This document shows, one piece after another, positions 11,090 through 22,872 of a DNA stretch of 64,000 bases. The notes under the pieces are model-generated. The model ran no database searches. It was not told where the DNA came from and worked only from the letters and a program-made list of their open reading frames with translations. Within the stretch, counting starts at the first letter, position 1. Each line of letters starts with the position of its first letter. Source of the DNA: Inia geoffrensis (Eukaryota > Chordata > Mammalia > Artiodactyla > Iniidae). The stretch covers positions 33,425,523-33,489,522 of the forward strand of contig CM070918.1 in assembly GCA_036417435.1 (NCBI GenBank), given 5' to 3'. Position numbers and translations under genes: made by a program.

Positions 11090-12830
11090 GGTCTGAGAGG
11101 AGATGTCATCAGGGAGGCATTGGCATGAGATAGAATTGCTTTATAGTATCTCCCATAGCAACAAAAACCTCTGAAAAACTTGTAAGGGCAGAATGGTAAG
11201 GAGATGTGAGGATTACACGGTATAATTATGCAGGTTGGGAAGAAACCCTAAAGAAGGCAGCAGATAGTACAGTAGAAGGGAGAAGGGCATGGCATCCCCC
11301 TGGATCCCGAAAGAAAGAACAGAGATGCCTACAAGCCATTCTGTTACCAAAAAGTGTCCCTGATTTTTAGACCAGTAAGAGGTCTTGTGACCTTGTCTCT
11401 TCATCTCTTGACCCCTTGGAGGTACTATCTGAGCACCTTACCCCTCACCCCAGGGGCCTCTCTTCTCTGGTGGAGTCTTTGCCACAGGTCAGAGGAGCTC
11501 TTAACGGTGACCTGGAGTGGGACAAAGACCTGCTTCCATATGCTAGGAGGACAGGGAACCCTGGTGAAAGGAAATTCCTTCTTGGATCCCAAGTAGGAAC
11601 TCTAAATGTTCATTTCCCTTAAACAAAACCAGACATCCTGCTATTCATGGCTACTGGGCTATATAATATATTGATATTATATATCAGAGAAATTATAGGT
11701 AATACTGGTGTTGAGGAGAAGAATTAGGAGCGATGAAAACCATTATTTACATGGAAAATGGTGAGTTCCAAACAAATGTGGAGAGCACAGTTATTTGCAG
11801 CAGCTGGGCTTGGCCTGGGCTATTCTCTGTGCTACTCCCTTCTCCTCCCAATGAGGGAACAGTATAGGTTCACAGTAGGTACTCCATAAGCATGCTGATT
11901 GATTGACTGAGATCTAGACAGCAGGGTTTATCCATACTGAACAGCACAATGATTTCTTGCAAAATGGCTGGTTATCCAGATGGCTGAATGGCATTATCCT
12001 GGCATTCAAAAGCATTTGGGGGATATTTGGCTCTTAGAGCAGCTAAGCAAGCTCTTCTATCAGGCTTCTCCCTTCTTCCCTGAAATGTGAAACCAAAAGT
12101 AGATTTCTAAATAACCAGAAGTTAAGTCGAGTCAAGCTTCTCAAGTGGTCATGGCTGAAAAAATACTACCTGCTAAAAAGGTATATTGACCCACCACATC
12201 CCCCCCCAAAAAAGCTGACCCATGGGCCAAAGTGTGGCTTTTCCTCACTCTGATGTGTGTTGACTTTACTGATCTGAGAACATTAACATGTGAGTCAGAG
12301 GCGAGAGGTTAAAAGCCTTTGAAAGAGAAAGTGAGAGTGTCCTTTGTTGGAAGTCACCCAGGAGTTGGTTTTGCTTAGTGGTTCTGCAGTAGGTAAACTG
12401 AGTTATACAAATCAAACAAGCTGATTTCATACAACCACCTTAGTCAAAGTAGGCCATCGTGATTCGTATGACAGGGCAGCTCTTTCTTTGTCAAGTTGTC
12501 CACAGAGCCATGATGGCAGTAACACAAAGTCCAAGAAGACAAATTATAAATTCATTCACGCACTCTTCTCTTTTCAAAGCATTTCGAGTCTCAAGGGTAG
12601 ATGATTATAAACAGGTCTGCATGCTCGCCTCACCTCTAAGACAGATTATTTGGAACAAAGCCTGGTGAGACCATGAAAAACAGTACAGTGGAGTAGCCTC
12701 TTGCTCAAAGTGAGATCTGAAATGTGGTATTTAATGTAGACATCATGGAGAGTCAAAATTATTCATGGAATCCCTTAATGGTACATAAAGTACTATTAGG
12801 GAGTTAGATCCCGTGTTATATGAAAAAATA
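11090..12830. other. Unique non-coding DNA
   Basis: No gene, RNA or strong repeat seen. About 11860-11915 (CACAGTAGGTACTCCATAAGCATGCTG...) resembles the terminal part of an L2, sense. 12240-12420 is unremarkable. The ORFs (at most 80 codons, 11354-11596) lack features. Confidence 0.4.
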
Positions 12831-12838
12831 CTTGTCTC

Positions 12839-13136
12839 TCTTTTTTTTAAATAAATTTATTTATTTTTGGCTGCATTGTGTCTTCATTGCTACGCGCGGG
12901 TTTTCTCTAGTTGTGGCGAGCGGGGGCTACTCTTCGTTGCGGTGCATGGGCTTCTTGTTGCGGAGCACAGGCTCTAGGCACATGGGCTTCTGTAATTGCA
13001 GCACATGGGCTCAGTAGTTGTGGCACATGGGCTTAGTTGCTCCGTGGCATGGGGGATTTTCCTGGACCAGGGCTCAAACTCATGTCCCCTGCATTGGCAG
13101 GCAGATTCTTAACCACTGTGCCACCAGGGAAGCCCC
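12839..13136 (-). mobile_element. CHR-type SINE, long older form, antisense
   Basis: Poly-T and a TTTATTTATT segment, then GGCTGCATTGTGTCTTCATTGC and onward to GTGCCACCAGGGAAGCCCC. An imperfect target duplication flanks it: AATACTTGTCTCT at 12827-12839 and AATACTTCTCTTTT from 13137. Same subfamily as 6631-6960. Confidence 0.92.
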
Positions 13137-13600
13137 AATACTTCTCTTTTAAACACTGGAATAACTCTGTGTGGCAAGATGCTGTGATTTTACTGGGCCC
13201 AGAGAAACTAAAAACGGAGAACATGCTGGTCCCACATTGGTCTCGAGCTCCCTCCAAAGCATAGAAGGCCGTTGAGATTGTTGCCCCTTTACAACATTAT
13301 TTCCCACTTTTTTCATGCTGGTCCTGGCAGTTGCGTTTTGCAGGTTAAACGTAGATTTGATGTGATATCACATCAGGGTTTTCTACTTGAGTGAAACCTC
13401 TTAAGCCTTGTTGCTGGTTTACACTGTTTGAGGGAATGTATTGTGATGTGGCTGATACCCTAAAACAGCCTTCTGTTTGACATGAACCAGGATGACAGTC
13501 CACTCCTCACTGTAAGTGAAAATTCCAGGAAAAAACTCTGACTTGGAGAAGACTGGATATTTTCTGATGAAGTTGTGAGTCTAAATTGCTCTAGTCTTTT

Positions 13601-13796
13601 GGGACTTCCCTGGCGGTTCAGTGGTTAAGACTTCGCCTTCCAATGCAGGGAGTGTGGGCTCGATCCCTGGTCAGGGAACTAAGATCCCACATGCCTCGTG
13701 GCCAAAAAACCAAAACATAAGAAACAGAAGCAATATTGTAACAAATTCAATAAAGACTTTTAAAATGGTCCACATCAAAAAAAAAAAGAAATCTTA
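13601..13796 (+). mobile_element. CHR-type SINE, short form with 3' unique tail, sense
   Basis: GGGACTTCCCTGGCGGTTCAG start, tRNA-like B-box (GGCTCGATCCCTGG), 'GGGAACTAAGATCCCACATGCC', then a 3' tail ending AATTCAATAAAGACTTTTAAAATGGTCCACATC before an A-run. The different tail marks another CHR subfamily from the GCGGTACGCGGGCC copies. Confidence 0.9.
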
Positions 13797-14019
13797 AAAA
13801 GAAAGTGTGATGTCTTTCACACTTTTTTTTTTTTAATGCATTCTTTTTAAGGGCTATGTGGTATTTCATTGTCTGGATGCACATAGTTTATTCTTTTTTT
13901 TTTCACAGTTATTTTTAAGCATTACACGCCCCCGGCCAACGTTGCCTAATCTGCTGTGTTTTAAAAATAGAACTTGTGTCACATAGGAAAGGGCTACATT
14001 TGTGCAGTAGTCTACATAT

Positions 14020-14150
14020 TTTAAAGGGCTTTTATATACATTATTTAATTTTTATCTTCACAAAGTCCAGTGAAGCAGAGAAACATGAACTTCGTGTAAC
14101 AGTTGAGGAAACTAAGAGGTTGGGAGATTTTTCTCAGGGTCACTCCAGGA
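14020..14150 (-). mobile_element. MIR fragment, antisense
   Basis: 'TATACATTATTTAATTTTTATCTTCACAAAG...AGTTGAGGAAACTAAGAGGTTGGGAGATTTTTCTCAGGGTCAC' is the MIR core and tail in reverse orientation. Confidence 0.6.
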
Positions 14151-14153
14151 ATA

Positions 14154-14358
14154 CAGTTGACCCTTGAGTAAATTTGAACTAAGAAGGTCCCCTTATACAT
14201 GGGTTTTTTCTCAATAAATATAGTCAGCCCTCTGTATCTGTGGATGCAGAACCCAAGGATACGGAGGGCCAACTGGAAGGGATTTGAGCATCCACGGATT
14301 TTGGTATGCAAGCGGGGGGTGCAGGCACAAGTCCCCTGAAAATACTGGGGGATGACTG
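14154..14358. mobile_element. Tc1/mariner (Tigger-like) non-autonomous element
   Basis: The ends form terminal inverted repeats (CAGTTGACCC at left; GGGGGATGACTG at right, reverse CAGTCATCCCCC). TA dinucleotides flank it (14152-14153 and 14359-14360), the target duplication of this superfamily. The interior has 'CCCTCTGTATCTGTGGATGCAGAACCC' and 'GAGCATCCACGGATTTTGGTATGC', typical of mammalian Tigger MITEs. There is no transposase reading frame. Confidence 0.75.
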
Positions 14359-14369
14359 TATAATTAGAA

Positions 14370-15900
14370 GTAGTTTACACTCTTAAAAGATGAAGATGTA
14401 TCTTTTACTTCTATAGATGATAAATGCTTACGCTATGAGAACCTCAGAGTCATTAGAATGAAGAGAAAGTTTTGTCAGTCATTTGCTGTAATTATTGTCA
14501 CAGGAACATGAAAAAAGAAGCATTTTGCTCCTTTCTTTCCCCGGAAATGGTTTGGAATCTCCTGAATATCTACGTTTGGCAAGAATAGCTAAGTAATCAG
14601 GGGATAGCACCCATTTTGGTCCAAATGGGAATCCATGAGAAGGACGGAATGTGGTGGAAAGGGCAGCCAGCCAGATGTCCAGGGTCTGTGCAGCCCCACT
14701 CTCCCACCTGCCATTGGATTAACCTGGGGAAAGGCAGCCCTCACGTCAAATGTGGTTCAGATACCTACCTCCCCATCTCTCTCAGGTTATTGTGAAAATT
14801 GAATAAATCAGTGCTGCATATTAGGATTCTTCGGGATGCTTAAACAATGTACAGAATGTACTGATTTTAATCAGTAGTTACTCTCTTCTTTCACGTTAAA
14901 GAATTCTCTCTTAGGAGTTCGTTTTTTTTTGTCTCCTCAATGGCCTGTGCTTGGTAATATTTCTCCATCAAGTTCTAGTTTTTTGTACTTTTTTTTTTTT
15001 TTAACGCGTGTTTATCCCAATGAATCTTTTAGCAGGAACCATTTCTCCCAAAATCTTTATCATTTCATCAAGAGTAATGGAAATGTTACCTGTCCTTCTT
15101 TATTTATATATGCAAAATTTAGGGACGAGGAGGAAGACCGTACATGTTTTCTTAAAATCAATGGCCAGCGCATTACTGTAAAACCTATTGATTAAAAACA
15201 CAAAGTATAATGTTAGTCATTTAGTCTGTGAAGTGATGCAATAAGGGAAGAAATTTATTCTCTGGCTCTTGCATTAACCTTTTATTGACTACTTGCATAC
15301 CCATAATTAACACACACTTTAGCTAAAGTGGTTAATTTCAGCATGGCGACCAGTGTTCACTAATGTAGCTGCGGTCCTCATCCTCCAAATGTAAGTGTAG
15401 CCCTGGGGGAATCAGCAGGCAGTGGGGCCCTGCGTGAGTTACACCTGGGAGAGGAGAGGAGGGGAACCTCTGGACAGTCGGCTGACAGGCCAGCCAACGT
15501 GACACCTTTCAGCTGCTTCCTGTTACGTCACTAGGTCGTTCAGGGAGAACCACTCCCAAGTAGCAAGAGTTTTGAGGGTAGCTGTAGAGTCCTTTGAATT
15601 GAAATAATGTGAATTTGGGAGGGAGAGAGATGAAGCATATATTATTTTCCATTGCTCCCCTTGCAATGCTGCATAAAAGGAACAGGGTTTTCTGAGTAGA
15701 TCTGAGTTTATTTGTTAACCCTTCAGGATGGGAGTAGAGAGCACAAGGTTGAAAGGGAAAACTGTAACTTCTTTACTGTTTAGCTGAGTTTCTTACTGTT
15801 TTTCTGGGCTCAGAATGAGCTGCTATCCTTGATAAGGAAATTTTTAGGGAAAATTTTTTAACTTTCTTTAGAAAGCTCATCCGGCTCTGGTCATTAAAAC
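14370..15900. other. Unique non-coding DNA, possible conserved part 14990-15370
   Basis: No gene is seen. 14990-15370 is AT-rich, without recognised repeats, and has strings such as CATAATTAACAC, CCTATTGATTAAAAACAC and GTTACCTGTCC. The 88-codon ORF at 14929-15195 begins in a poly-T region and shows no domain. Regulatory potential is inference only. Confidence 0.35.
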
Positions 15901-15910
15901 TGGCTTTTTA

Positions 15911-16138
15911 TTTATTTATTTATTTATTTTTATTTTTTTTAATTTTGCGGTACGTGGGCCTCTCACTGTTGTGGCCTCTCCCACTGCGGAGCACAGGCTC
16001 CGGACGCGCAGCCTCAGCGGCCACGGCGCACAGGCCCAGCCGCTCCGCGGCATGTGGGATCCTCCCGGACCGGGGCATGAACCCGTGTCCCCTGCATCGG
16101 CAGGTGGACTCTCAACCACTGCGCCACCAGGGAAGCCC
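15911..16138 (-). mobile_element. CHR-type SINE, young form, antisense
   Basis: TTTA-rich tail region, then GCGGTACGTGGGCCTCTCACTG and onward to CGCCACCAGGGAAGCCC. The target duplication TGGCTT(T/A)TT occurs at 15901 and at 16139. Its antisense frames produce the recurrent 'MASPTAEHRLRTRSLSGHG' ORFs, which are not genes. Confidence 0.94.
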
Positions 16139-16418
16139 TGGCTTATTTTTGTGCAAAGGCCAGTGTGGATGACACCAGCGCGCTCTTGTTTTCTGGGTAG
16201 AAATTTGTCCCCAGTGGAAATATTATTGGAATCGAAAACAAAAGCCAGGGATTTCATGCTTTCAACTCACATGATCTCTGCACACACTGCACTGTATCAG
16301 CAGCGTCTCAGTTTGGAGAGAGGACTGTCAACATGCGCCTGGCAGGCAGGGCCACGGCAGTGGATGCTGTAGAAGGCAGGAGGGCACCGAGGGGTGGGAT
16401 GCATGGCCGGCATATCAG

Positions 16419-16905
16419 CCAGGACTCTTTGGGTTGCAAGTGACAGAAAAACCTAACTCAAACAATAACAAGCTCGTGCAACTGAAAAAGTCTAAGCGTA
16501 CCTAACTTCAGGTGAGACTCAATCCAGCTACTCAAACCATATCACCCAGGACCCAGCCCCTTGCTGCATGGTAGCAAAATGACTATGGTGGTTCCAGATC
16601 ACACATCCTAATAGTTCCCAGGCCAGGCGATAAGAAAGTCTTTTCCCTTAGTTCCCAGACCAGTCCTTTGATTTACTCTCTCAGTCTTGCCCTGGAGTGG
16701 GTCACGTGCCTCCCCTAACCTCCTCCCTGTGGCTGGGAGAGTAGGTTGTGCTGATTAGATGAAATTAGTCAAGGCTCTCCCCTGGCTGTAGAGGTGGAGC
16801 CAATCTCACTCAAACCACGTGGCCAAGCATAGGGATGGGACGGATTCCCCACAGGAAACTTAGAATCTTCTTTGTGGGAAACTTGGGAAAAGACACAAGA
16901 CGGCC
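16419..16905 (-). mobile_element. Ancient interspersed repeat (LTR- or DNA-type, family uncertain)
   Basis: 'CAGGACTCTTTGGGTTGCAAGTGACAGAAAAACC' followed by 'CAGTCCTTTGATTTACTCT' and 'GGGTCACGTGCC...' resembles a widespread old mammalian repeat. Family and orientation are not certain. The decay is heavy. Confidence 0.45.
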
Positions 16906-17399
16906 AGGGCCCACCACCATCAGGACTCCTAAAACATTTCCTAAGAGAACTCAGGGCCCCTTGATTTGGCGAGAACTACAGAGTACGCGTGCTGAGAAAC
17001 AATCCAACTTCATTTCCGAGAAATGCCAAGTCAGTCTGAAATAACTGCCACTCAGACAGTCCAACGACAGCACCTTTTATGAATTCTGGGTCTTCAGGAA
17101 CAACTGCTAAGCCTTTCTGAATCTGAGCATTTTAGCCTGTCACTGGAGAGTTGTAGCAGCTTGAATACATAAGCCTCAGCGTCCTGGAATGTCACATTGT
17201 GATAGGATTCAGCCACAGGCTCAATCTGATTCAAGCCAGAAAGAGCTGCTCCTGGATCTCCAGAGCTTCCCCCAGTCCAGAGGCCACCCAGTCAGTTAGC
17301 TGAAGGGAGGGGACAGTCACAGGTACAATAGGCAGCCCTCTTGTTGGCATCTCCCATCGTCACTGGCACTCGCAGTAGAAGTACCGATAGCAACAACAG

Positions 17400-17650
17400 T
17401 ATTTAATCATTATTGAGGGCTTACTATGTGCCGGGCACTGTGCTAAGTATTTCACATGTGTTAATCCATTTAACCTCCACAACAAGCCCATAAGTAATGT
17501 ACTGTCATCATCGTCACCATCATCAGCATTCCCACATGACAGGTAAGAAACGGAGGCTTGGTGAGGTTAAGAAGCCTTGCCCAAGATGTCATGCCCCAGG
17601 GATGCAGCAGTTCCTGGTGTCCGGAGAACGTCTTTACCACTGTGCTTCCC
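17400..17650 (-). mobile_element. MIR SINE, antisense
   Basis: 'TATTGAGGGCTTACTATGTGCCGGGCACTGTGCTAAG', 'CACAACAAGCCCATAAGTAATGTACTGTCATCATC', 'GAAACGGAGGCTTGGTGAGGTTAAG..CTTGCCCAAG' is an almost full MIR in reverse. Confidence 0.85.
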
Positions 17651-17654
17651 CATC

Positions 17655-18230
17655 TTAGGAAATTAAGATGGAAGAGAGGCAGAATGAGGGAATTGAGCAG
17701 GAGAAATTGAAACCCGAAGGGAGATACGCCTTCAAGTCACTCTCAAGCCTTTTCTTTTTCAGTCCCACCATCCGGCATGATGTTGAATTGGACAATGTGC
17801 TTTGAGTTGGGGGCGACTGTGCTTCCTTGCAGGTGAATACATTACCTCAACAGCAAGCCCTCTGTGGGGCACAGTCGTGACCATCGAGAAACTGGCGAGG
17901 AGCGCTGGGCGTTAATGGAAGAGTTTTAAAGTGATCTTGAAAGATCTGAATTAAGGCCCTGAAGAGACCAAACAAGGGGTTCTAGCTCTAGCCCAGAGGG
18001 AAGCAGTGGGTACGCACAGCTCCTAGCCTCTCAGGGCCGGCATGAGAAGGAGGTGGTACCCACACCGGCCGGTCCTTCCATGGGAAGAACAGTAGAAACT
18101 CAGAGCAACTTCACCCAAAAGAAAACCGGGTGGGCTTGGGAAGCTTGTACAATACAGGTGTAAGCGAGCTTCTGCAGCAGGTGTTAACATTTTTAATACT
18201 TTCTCAGAATGAGGGGGCAAAACCCACTGC
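17655..18230. other. Unique non-coding DNA
   Basis: No gene, repeat or RNA recognised. The minus-strand ORF 18023-18220 (65 codons) has no supporting feature. Confidence 0.4.
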
Positions 18231-19000
18231 CAGGTGAAAAAGCATCTCTGTTGACTTCTGACAAACCTTATGCTATTCGAGGTGGATCAACACTTATCAC
18301 AGCCCTTTAATCTGCCAACCAGGGTAGTGTGTGCACAGATCGTTTACCCGCCGTGAGATGGAAATGCTCAGTTTGGAATAACTCTCCCTACCTGGTAAAT
18401 TGAGCCTTACCCTCTGATTCTGAGGCAGAGAGAAAGAACAATTTAAAAAGCTTTGCAGAGTTCCTTTGTAATTAGTCGCAGCTTCCCTTGAATATTAATT
18501 TCCCCCAGCCCTTTCATGTGATTTAGAGACTGTCTCTAGAACTGCAGAGATGCACCCACTGCAGTGAGGGGCAACATCTCAAACACCTATTATTATTAAG
18601 TAGTCTGCGGAACGTGCCTCTGTTCTTCAGTTCTGTGTGGGCTTATCAGTGCAAACAGTTTAATATTTATGCTAAGAGGATTGTCAAAAGCAGCTTCTGT
18701 TGCTTTAATTCTTGTTTTAAATAAATAATGAGAACATTTAAACACATTACTCTTCTTGGGGCCCTGAGGTCAGCTAATCTTATTATTTATGAAGTGATGT
18801 GCTACATAATAGTACTTAGTGCATGTTAACAGACGCTATTATCAGGGCCCAATGCGGAGAGCTGAAGATATATTGGGATGTTATGTGTAATGTACGACGG
18901 ATTGAGTGCACAGGATGCCAGGATAGCAATTAACCACCCGAGAAAATAGGTGTAAAGTTGAAGTATGTTTTCCCGTGGGGATCCCCTCACCATTAATAAT
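18230..19000. promoter_or_regulatory. Candidate conserved non-coding block
   Basis: About 770 bp without a recognisable transposon, with moderate AT content. Homeodomain-like cores recur (TAATTAGTC at 18470, ATTAATTTCCC near 18496, CAATTAACC at 18930), plus TTTATG.AAGTGATG and GCTAATCTTATTATTTATG strings. The mixture of low repeat load and AT-rich motifs resembles distal developmental enhancers. Conservation itself is not visible here, so this is an inference. Confidence 0.35.
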
Positions 19001-19212
19001 TCCCCAGGGGAGAAGATGTCCTTTAGTTAGGAGCCTGCTCGACCATCAGGCTTGGAAATAGGTCCAGGATGGTCCATTCTTTGATCTCTTCATCATAGTT
19101 AGTCCTACACGGAAGATAGGGGATGGGTAGGACCCCTTTTTAATTGATTTAGAGAACAATGCCAAGAAGGTCAGGTGGGGTGGGGAAGGACCACGCAACT
19201 CTCCCAGATGTG

Positions 19213-19243
19213 GAGTATTTCTGAGTACATCTCAGAAATACTC
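19213..19243. repeat. 13-bp perfect hairpin with 5-nt loop
   Basis: GAGTATTTCTGAG (19213-19225), loop TACAT, then CTCAGAAATACTC (19231-19243). Another direct copy of the arm start (GAGTATTTCT) follows at 19245. No polymerase III terminator or known RNA gene surrounds it. Confidence 0.9.
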
Positions 19244-19439
19244 AGAGTATTTCTTTTTGGTGCATGCACTGTCACCGCCACATGCTCCAAGAGAGTAGAG
19301 AAACTGTTCGTTTCTTATTGCAATTTGTGGTTTCTTCTGTCTGAGCCTCACCTTTCAGATACATAAAGCCAAAGCCACTGAGTTTTCCCAGACCAGTTTC
19401 CAGTAAGCTGTGGTCTTTCGGCAAGGTAGATGCCTGCCA

Positions 19440-19930
19440 GGGTGCGATGATGTCGTCCCAACTTTTTTCCTACGAGGCTATAATTTAGTTGCGTATGATA
19501 ATTAATTTCTCTACTATTGATGAATAATCCATTTAATAAAAACCGTGATTTAAGTGTTTTCCTTAGGGAGTCACTCTTGCTAGCCTCTTAATTTAATTTT
19601 GTGGAAGTTTTCTCCACCTATTCATCAGTGGAAATGATTATTAACCTCTATTTGCATATATCCTTATAAATCGGTGTCTCCTTGGAGTGCCTTTTTTTGA
19701 GCACAGCAGGCTGGGACACTTGTAAATCTCTGGGATCTCCAAAGTCAATCCCGGTCTGTAATATTGTTTAATCTATTCTTGGACGTTTTAATGCAGTAAA
19801 TTCGATTTAATCTTTCCCAGTAATCTAGTAATACATGGAAATCCCACAAACATTTAAATCTGATAATGGCTTAATCACACACTTTAAATAACAGTCGAGA
19901 TAATGAAAAAGTAATTCACCATTTTAAAGG
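19440..19930. promoter_or_regulatory. Candidate conserved non-coding block with octamer site
   Basis: Repeat-free AT-rich DNA. It contains a POU octamer in reverse (ATTTGCAT at 19650-19657), several TAAT cores (GATAATTAATTTCTC, AATTTAATTTTG, GCTTAATCACAC) and retained CpGs (GACGTTTTAATGCAG, AAATTCGATTTAATC, GTCGAGATAATG). This is the make-up expected of a developmental enhancer, but there is no direct evidence. Confidence 0.4.
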
Positions 19931-20810
19931 CAGAGTAACTGAATTTCCCCGATGATTGGCTTCTGCAAAGCCATTAGAGGTAATACAGACCTGGGCATTG
20001 GAAAAAAAAAAGAAGTTCCAGCACCATAAAGAACAATTCTCCCTTCTTATAAAGACACCTGCTTTCTGCCGCCCAAACTCACCCGTGTGTATCATCACCA
20101 CCATCATAGCGGATCATCATTGGGGCATTTGGCAAGGTTGCCCCAAGTGGCGCATGAGTTTGGGTCTTCCAGGCATTTCCTCCCAGGGATAAACTGCCTG
20201 TTCTTACTCTTTCAGGTGCCAGTCCCGAATTGCCCGAACTCTACCCGCGGATCAGAAGCCAGAATGCCGGCCGTATTGGGAAAAGGATGACCCTTCAATG
20301 CCTCTGCCGTTTGATCTCACAGATATCATTTCCGAACTCAGGGGTCTGCTTCTGGAAGCCAAACCCTAGAGAAAGAGCACAAGTCTTAGGTGGAGGAGCA
20401 AAGGCTGTTTTCGACTTCTCTCCTCCAACCTTGTCATGGGCTTAGGCGAGGGGATTATGGGTAGACTGGGCCTTGGGATTGTAGACCCTGGGTCCCAGTT
20501 GGAAACAGCTAGGGAATGGAGCCCAGGAATATTAAAATGTTTAAAAGTGACCCAGTGTTAACAGTGATTTGGTATTAAACAAGAACCTCCAGGCCCCAAA
20601 GCTGTTCCCCACTTGGATTTTTAATGTGAGCCATTCCGCTCCCAAGGCCTGGGAAGCGACCAAGGTGAGCCTGGCCTGTGGCAAAACCTAACCTCCTTTC
20701 CTCCTTCCCAAACCTTTGCAGAGACTCTGCAGGGGATGACTCTCAGGTCATCTAGGGCAAGACCGAATTTAGAGACATTTAGCCCATTTTCTCACCACAC
20801 CCTTGAGAGG
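19931..20810. other. Unique non-coding DNA
   Basis: No repeat recognised. 20200-20340 has a pyrimidine tract ending TTTCAG, then a CpG-rich stretch (CCGAATTGCCCGAACTCTACCCGCGG) open in one frame. That could be a non-coding RNA exon, but nothing confirms it. Confidence 0.3.
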
Positions 20811-20814
20811 CTAT

Positions 20815-20992
20815 GCTGTTCAGTATGGTAGCCACTAGGTAGACGGGGCTCCTTCAATTTAAATTCCATTTTAATTGTAATTAAAAATTCAGTTCCTCAG
20901 TTGCACGAGCCACATTTCAAGTGCTTAGTAGCCATGTGTGGCTGGTGACTGCTGTATGGGACACAGAACATTTTCATCATTGTAGAAAGCCC
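20815..20992 (-). mobile_element. hAT-Charlie-type MITE
   Basis: 'CAGTATGGTAGCCACTAGGTAG' and 'CACATTTCAAGTGCTTAGTAGCCATGTGTGGCTGGTGACTGCTGTATGGGACA' are the mirrored 'chromosome-wide' hAT motif (gene-poor MITE with AAATTTAATTAAAAATT centre). It ends AGAACATTTTCATCATTGTAGAAAG. Orientation is given relative to the usual consensus and is approximate. Confidence 0.65.
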
Positions 20993-21264
20993 TCCCAGAC
21001 AGCACTTCTATCAAAAGTTTGAGAGTGGGAGATTCTGTTTTCCCGTTCTCTGTAGCTGCTCTCCCCACAGGCGAAATAAATTAAAAGAGGAATGCCTCGC
21101 TGAAGAGTAGCCTCTTTCCCTTCTCTAGGACAGCCTGGGTTATGAGCCCTGTACTCTGCACATAAGAATGGAGCAGTGTTGAAGATTAAAATAAAGTTGA
21201 CCTCCTGTCTTTAGGAAGTTTCCCTGATCTAATGAAAGAGACAAAGTCCTATTTACATGGCTTC

Positions 21265-21620
21265 CTGATTTTAGCCAGCATACCACATGTTGTTTTATAA
21301 TTCCCCCATTTGCACATAACGATGGGTAGAACTGAGGCTTGAAGAACCCTAGTGCCCAACCTGATGATGTCTGGGCACCAGAGAGACGATGAAGAGGTGA
21401 AAACTTGGGCTTTGGTTTTCGAGTGCCTGGATCTAAATGCCCAGTAGCTTGTGACTTTTGGTGTGTTACTGTGCCTTGGTTTTCTCATCTGTATAATGGG
21501 GATACTGTAGGCACCAACTCATAAGGTGAAGATGAAATGAAATAACTTAGCTGCAGACTTAGAACAATTTCTGACACATATATAAATACCCAGTAAATAT
21601 TAGTATTATTATATGTCAGT
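21265..21620 (+). mobile_element. MIR elements
   Basis: 21395-21615 is a sense MIR: 'GGGCTTTGGTTTTCGAGTGCCTGGATC', 'CTTGTGACTTTTGGTGTGTTACTGTGCCTTGGTTTTCTCATCTGTATAATGGGGATA', tail 'GACACATATATAAATACCCAGTAAATATTAG'. 21275-21385 is possibly a second, very diverged piece in reverse. Confidence 0.75.
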
Positions 21621-21999
21621 AAGTGACCTGCTCTAGGCATTTTCCCCTCCCTCCCTCAATCTTGGTGCCAGTTTTGTCTTATGGTTCCCTGAACCCACCT
21701 CTCCCTTTTGGGCCTGGCTCCCGACCTTTGGTGACCCTGGAAATCATGAGAATAGCTAGCCCCTCTCCCCAGCCTGTCACCTTCTTTGTAGTTGTTTGCA
21801 GTAGTTGGAAAGCTGAGGAGCTCTTTTGCCCCTTGAGAGGTGCGCTGAGAACCAGGCTCTCTCCCGCCAGCAGAATCTCGCTGGTTCATGGTATGGGCTC
21901 ATTCACATGGAGTCAACCCCAGGGAGTTCACGTCATACAAAGCAGGCGGGGTTTCCTCATCTTGAGACTCTTCATAGACATTGGATGCATTCCCTGATG

Positions 22000-22120
22000 T
22001 CTTTAAGCCTCAGTATCCCCGTCAGTAAAGGATGAAGTGCTGCCTCTCAGGGTTGTGGGAGAGATTAAATGAAATCACGTAGGTAAGGAGTGCAGGGCAC
22101 GTAGAAGTCACCGGCTGGCA
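22000..22120 (+). mobile_element. MIR fragment, sense
   Basis: 'TTAAGCCTCAGTATCCCCGTCAGTAAAGGATGAAGTGCTGCCTCTCAGGGTTGTGGGAGAGATTAAATGA' is the MIR 3' half. Confidence 0.75.
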
Positions 22121-22124
22121 GCCT

Positions 22125-22870
22125 CGGGACCATCTAGCCTAGTGTTTTATTTCACCCCCCCAGTGTCTGTTCCTTGTCATAGTTCACTAGGTGCCAATAT
22201 TTAAAAATTGGGAGATTTCATGTAAAATAAAAATGTGTGCATCCTCTTCAGAATTCAGAACATCTGGCAGCCCTAGGCCTCCATCCTGGCATGGCAAAGA
22301 GCTAGGTAGCATCCTCTCAGGCAGGGCGTGAACCCTCTGTGGCCCCCGTTGCTCCCAATTAGCATTCATTGTGAACCTGACTGGCGTTAAGCCTTCGTGT
22401 CAGCACCCTCCAAACCTGCTTGCTTGCATCCCTAGAGTAGAAATGAATAATAATGTTGAGTGCTTACCCCAATTTATGTGTATTACTATCGAGTTATATT
22501 TGTGGACTGCTTGTACTAATAGGTCATGTACATCATAAAACATGCATAAACAATAAAAACACTGAAAGGATGAGATAAGAAACCAAGAGAGGTCCTGCTA
22601 TTTTCTCCTTGCACACCAGCGGGTGGGCCTGCTTCCTTGGCCTGGGGGGTGCCCAGGTGGAGAGAGACCTCGGAGTCCTGCAGGTGGGGGAAGAGCCAGG
22701 GGTTGGAGAAGCCACTTCCAGGAGTGAATCCAAAAGGTGAGATCACGTTTGCTCAGAAGAACTGGTGGCTTTCACTAAGCATGAGCTCATTGTGTTTAAG
22801 GGTTACATACACTCTCTGAGGAAGTTTCAGGTGGGTAGAAGGAGGAAGGGCAAGAGATGATTTAAAATAA
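22125..22870. other. Unique non-coding DNA
   Basis: No gene or repeat recognised. Short ORFs (at most 76 codons on either strand, 22516-22819) overlap each other and lack features. Confidence 0.4.
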
Positions 22871-22872
22871 AG

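Noticed and set aside
20216..20340. Exon-like stretch after TTTCAG with CpGs
   Set aside because: No second splice site pair, homology or frame evidence; not enough to call an exon.
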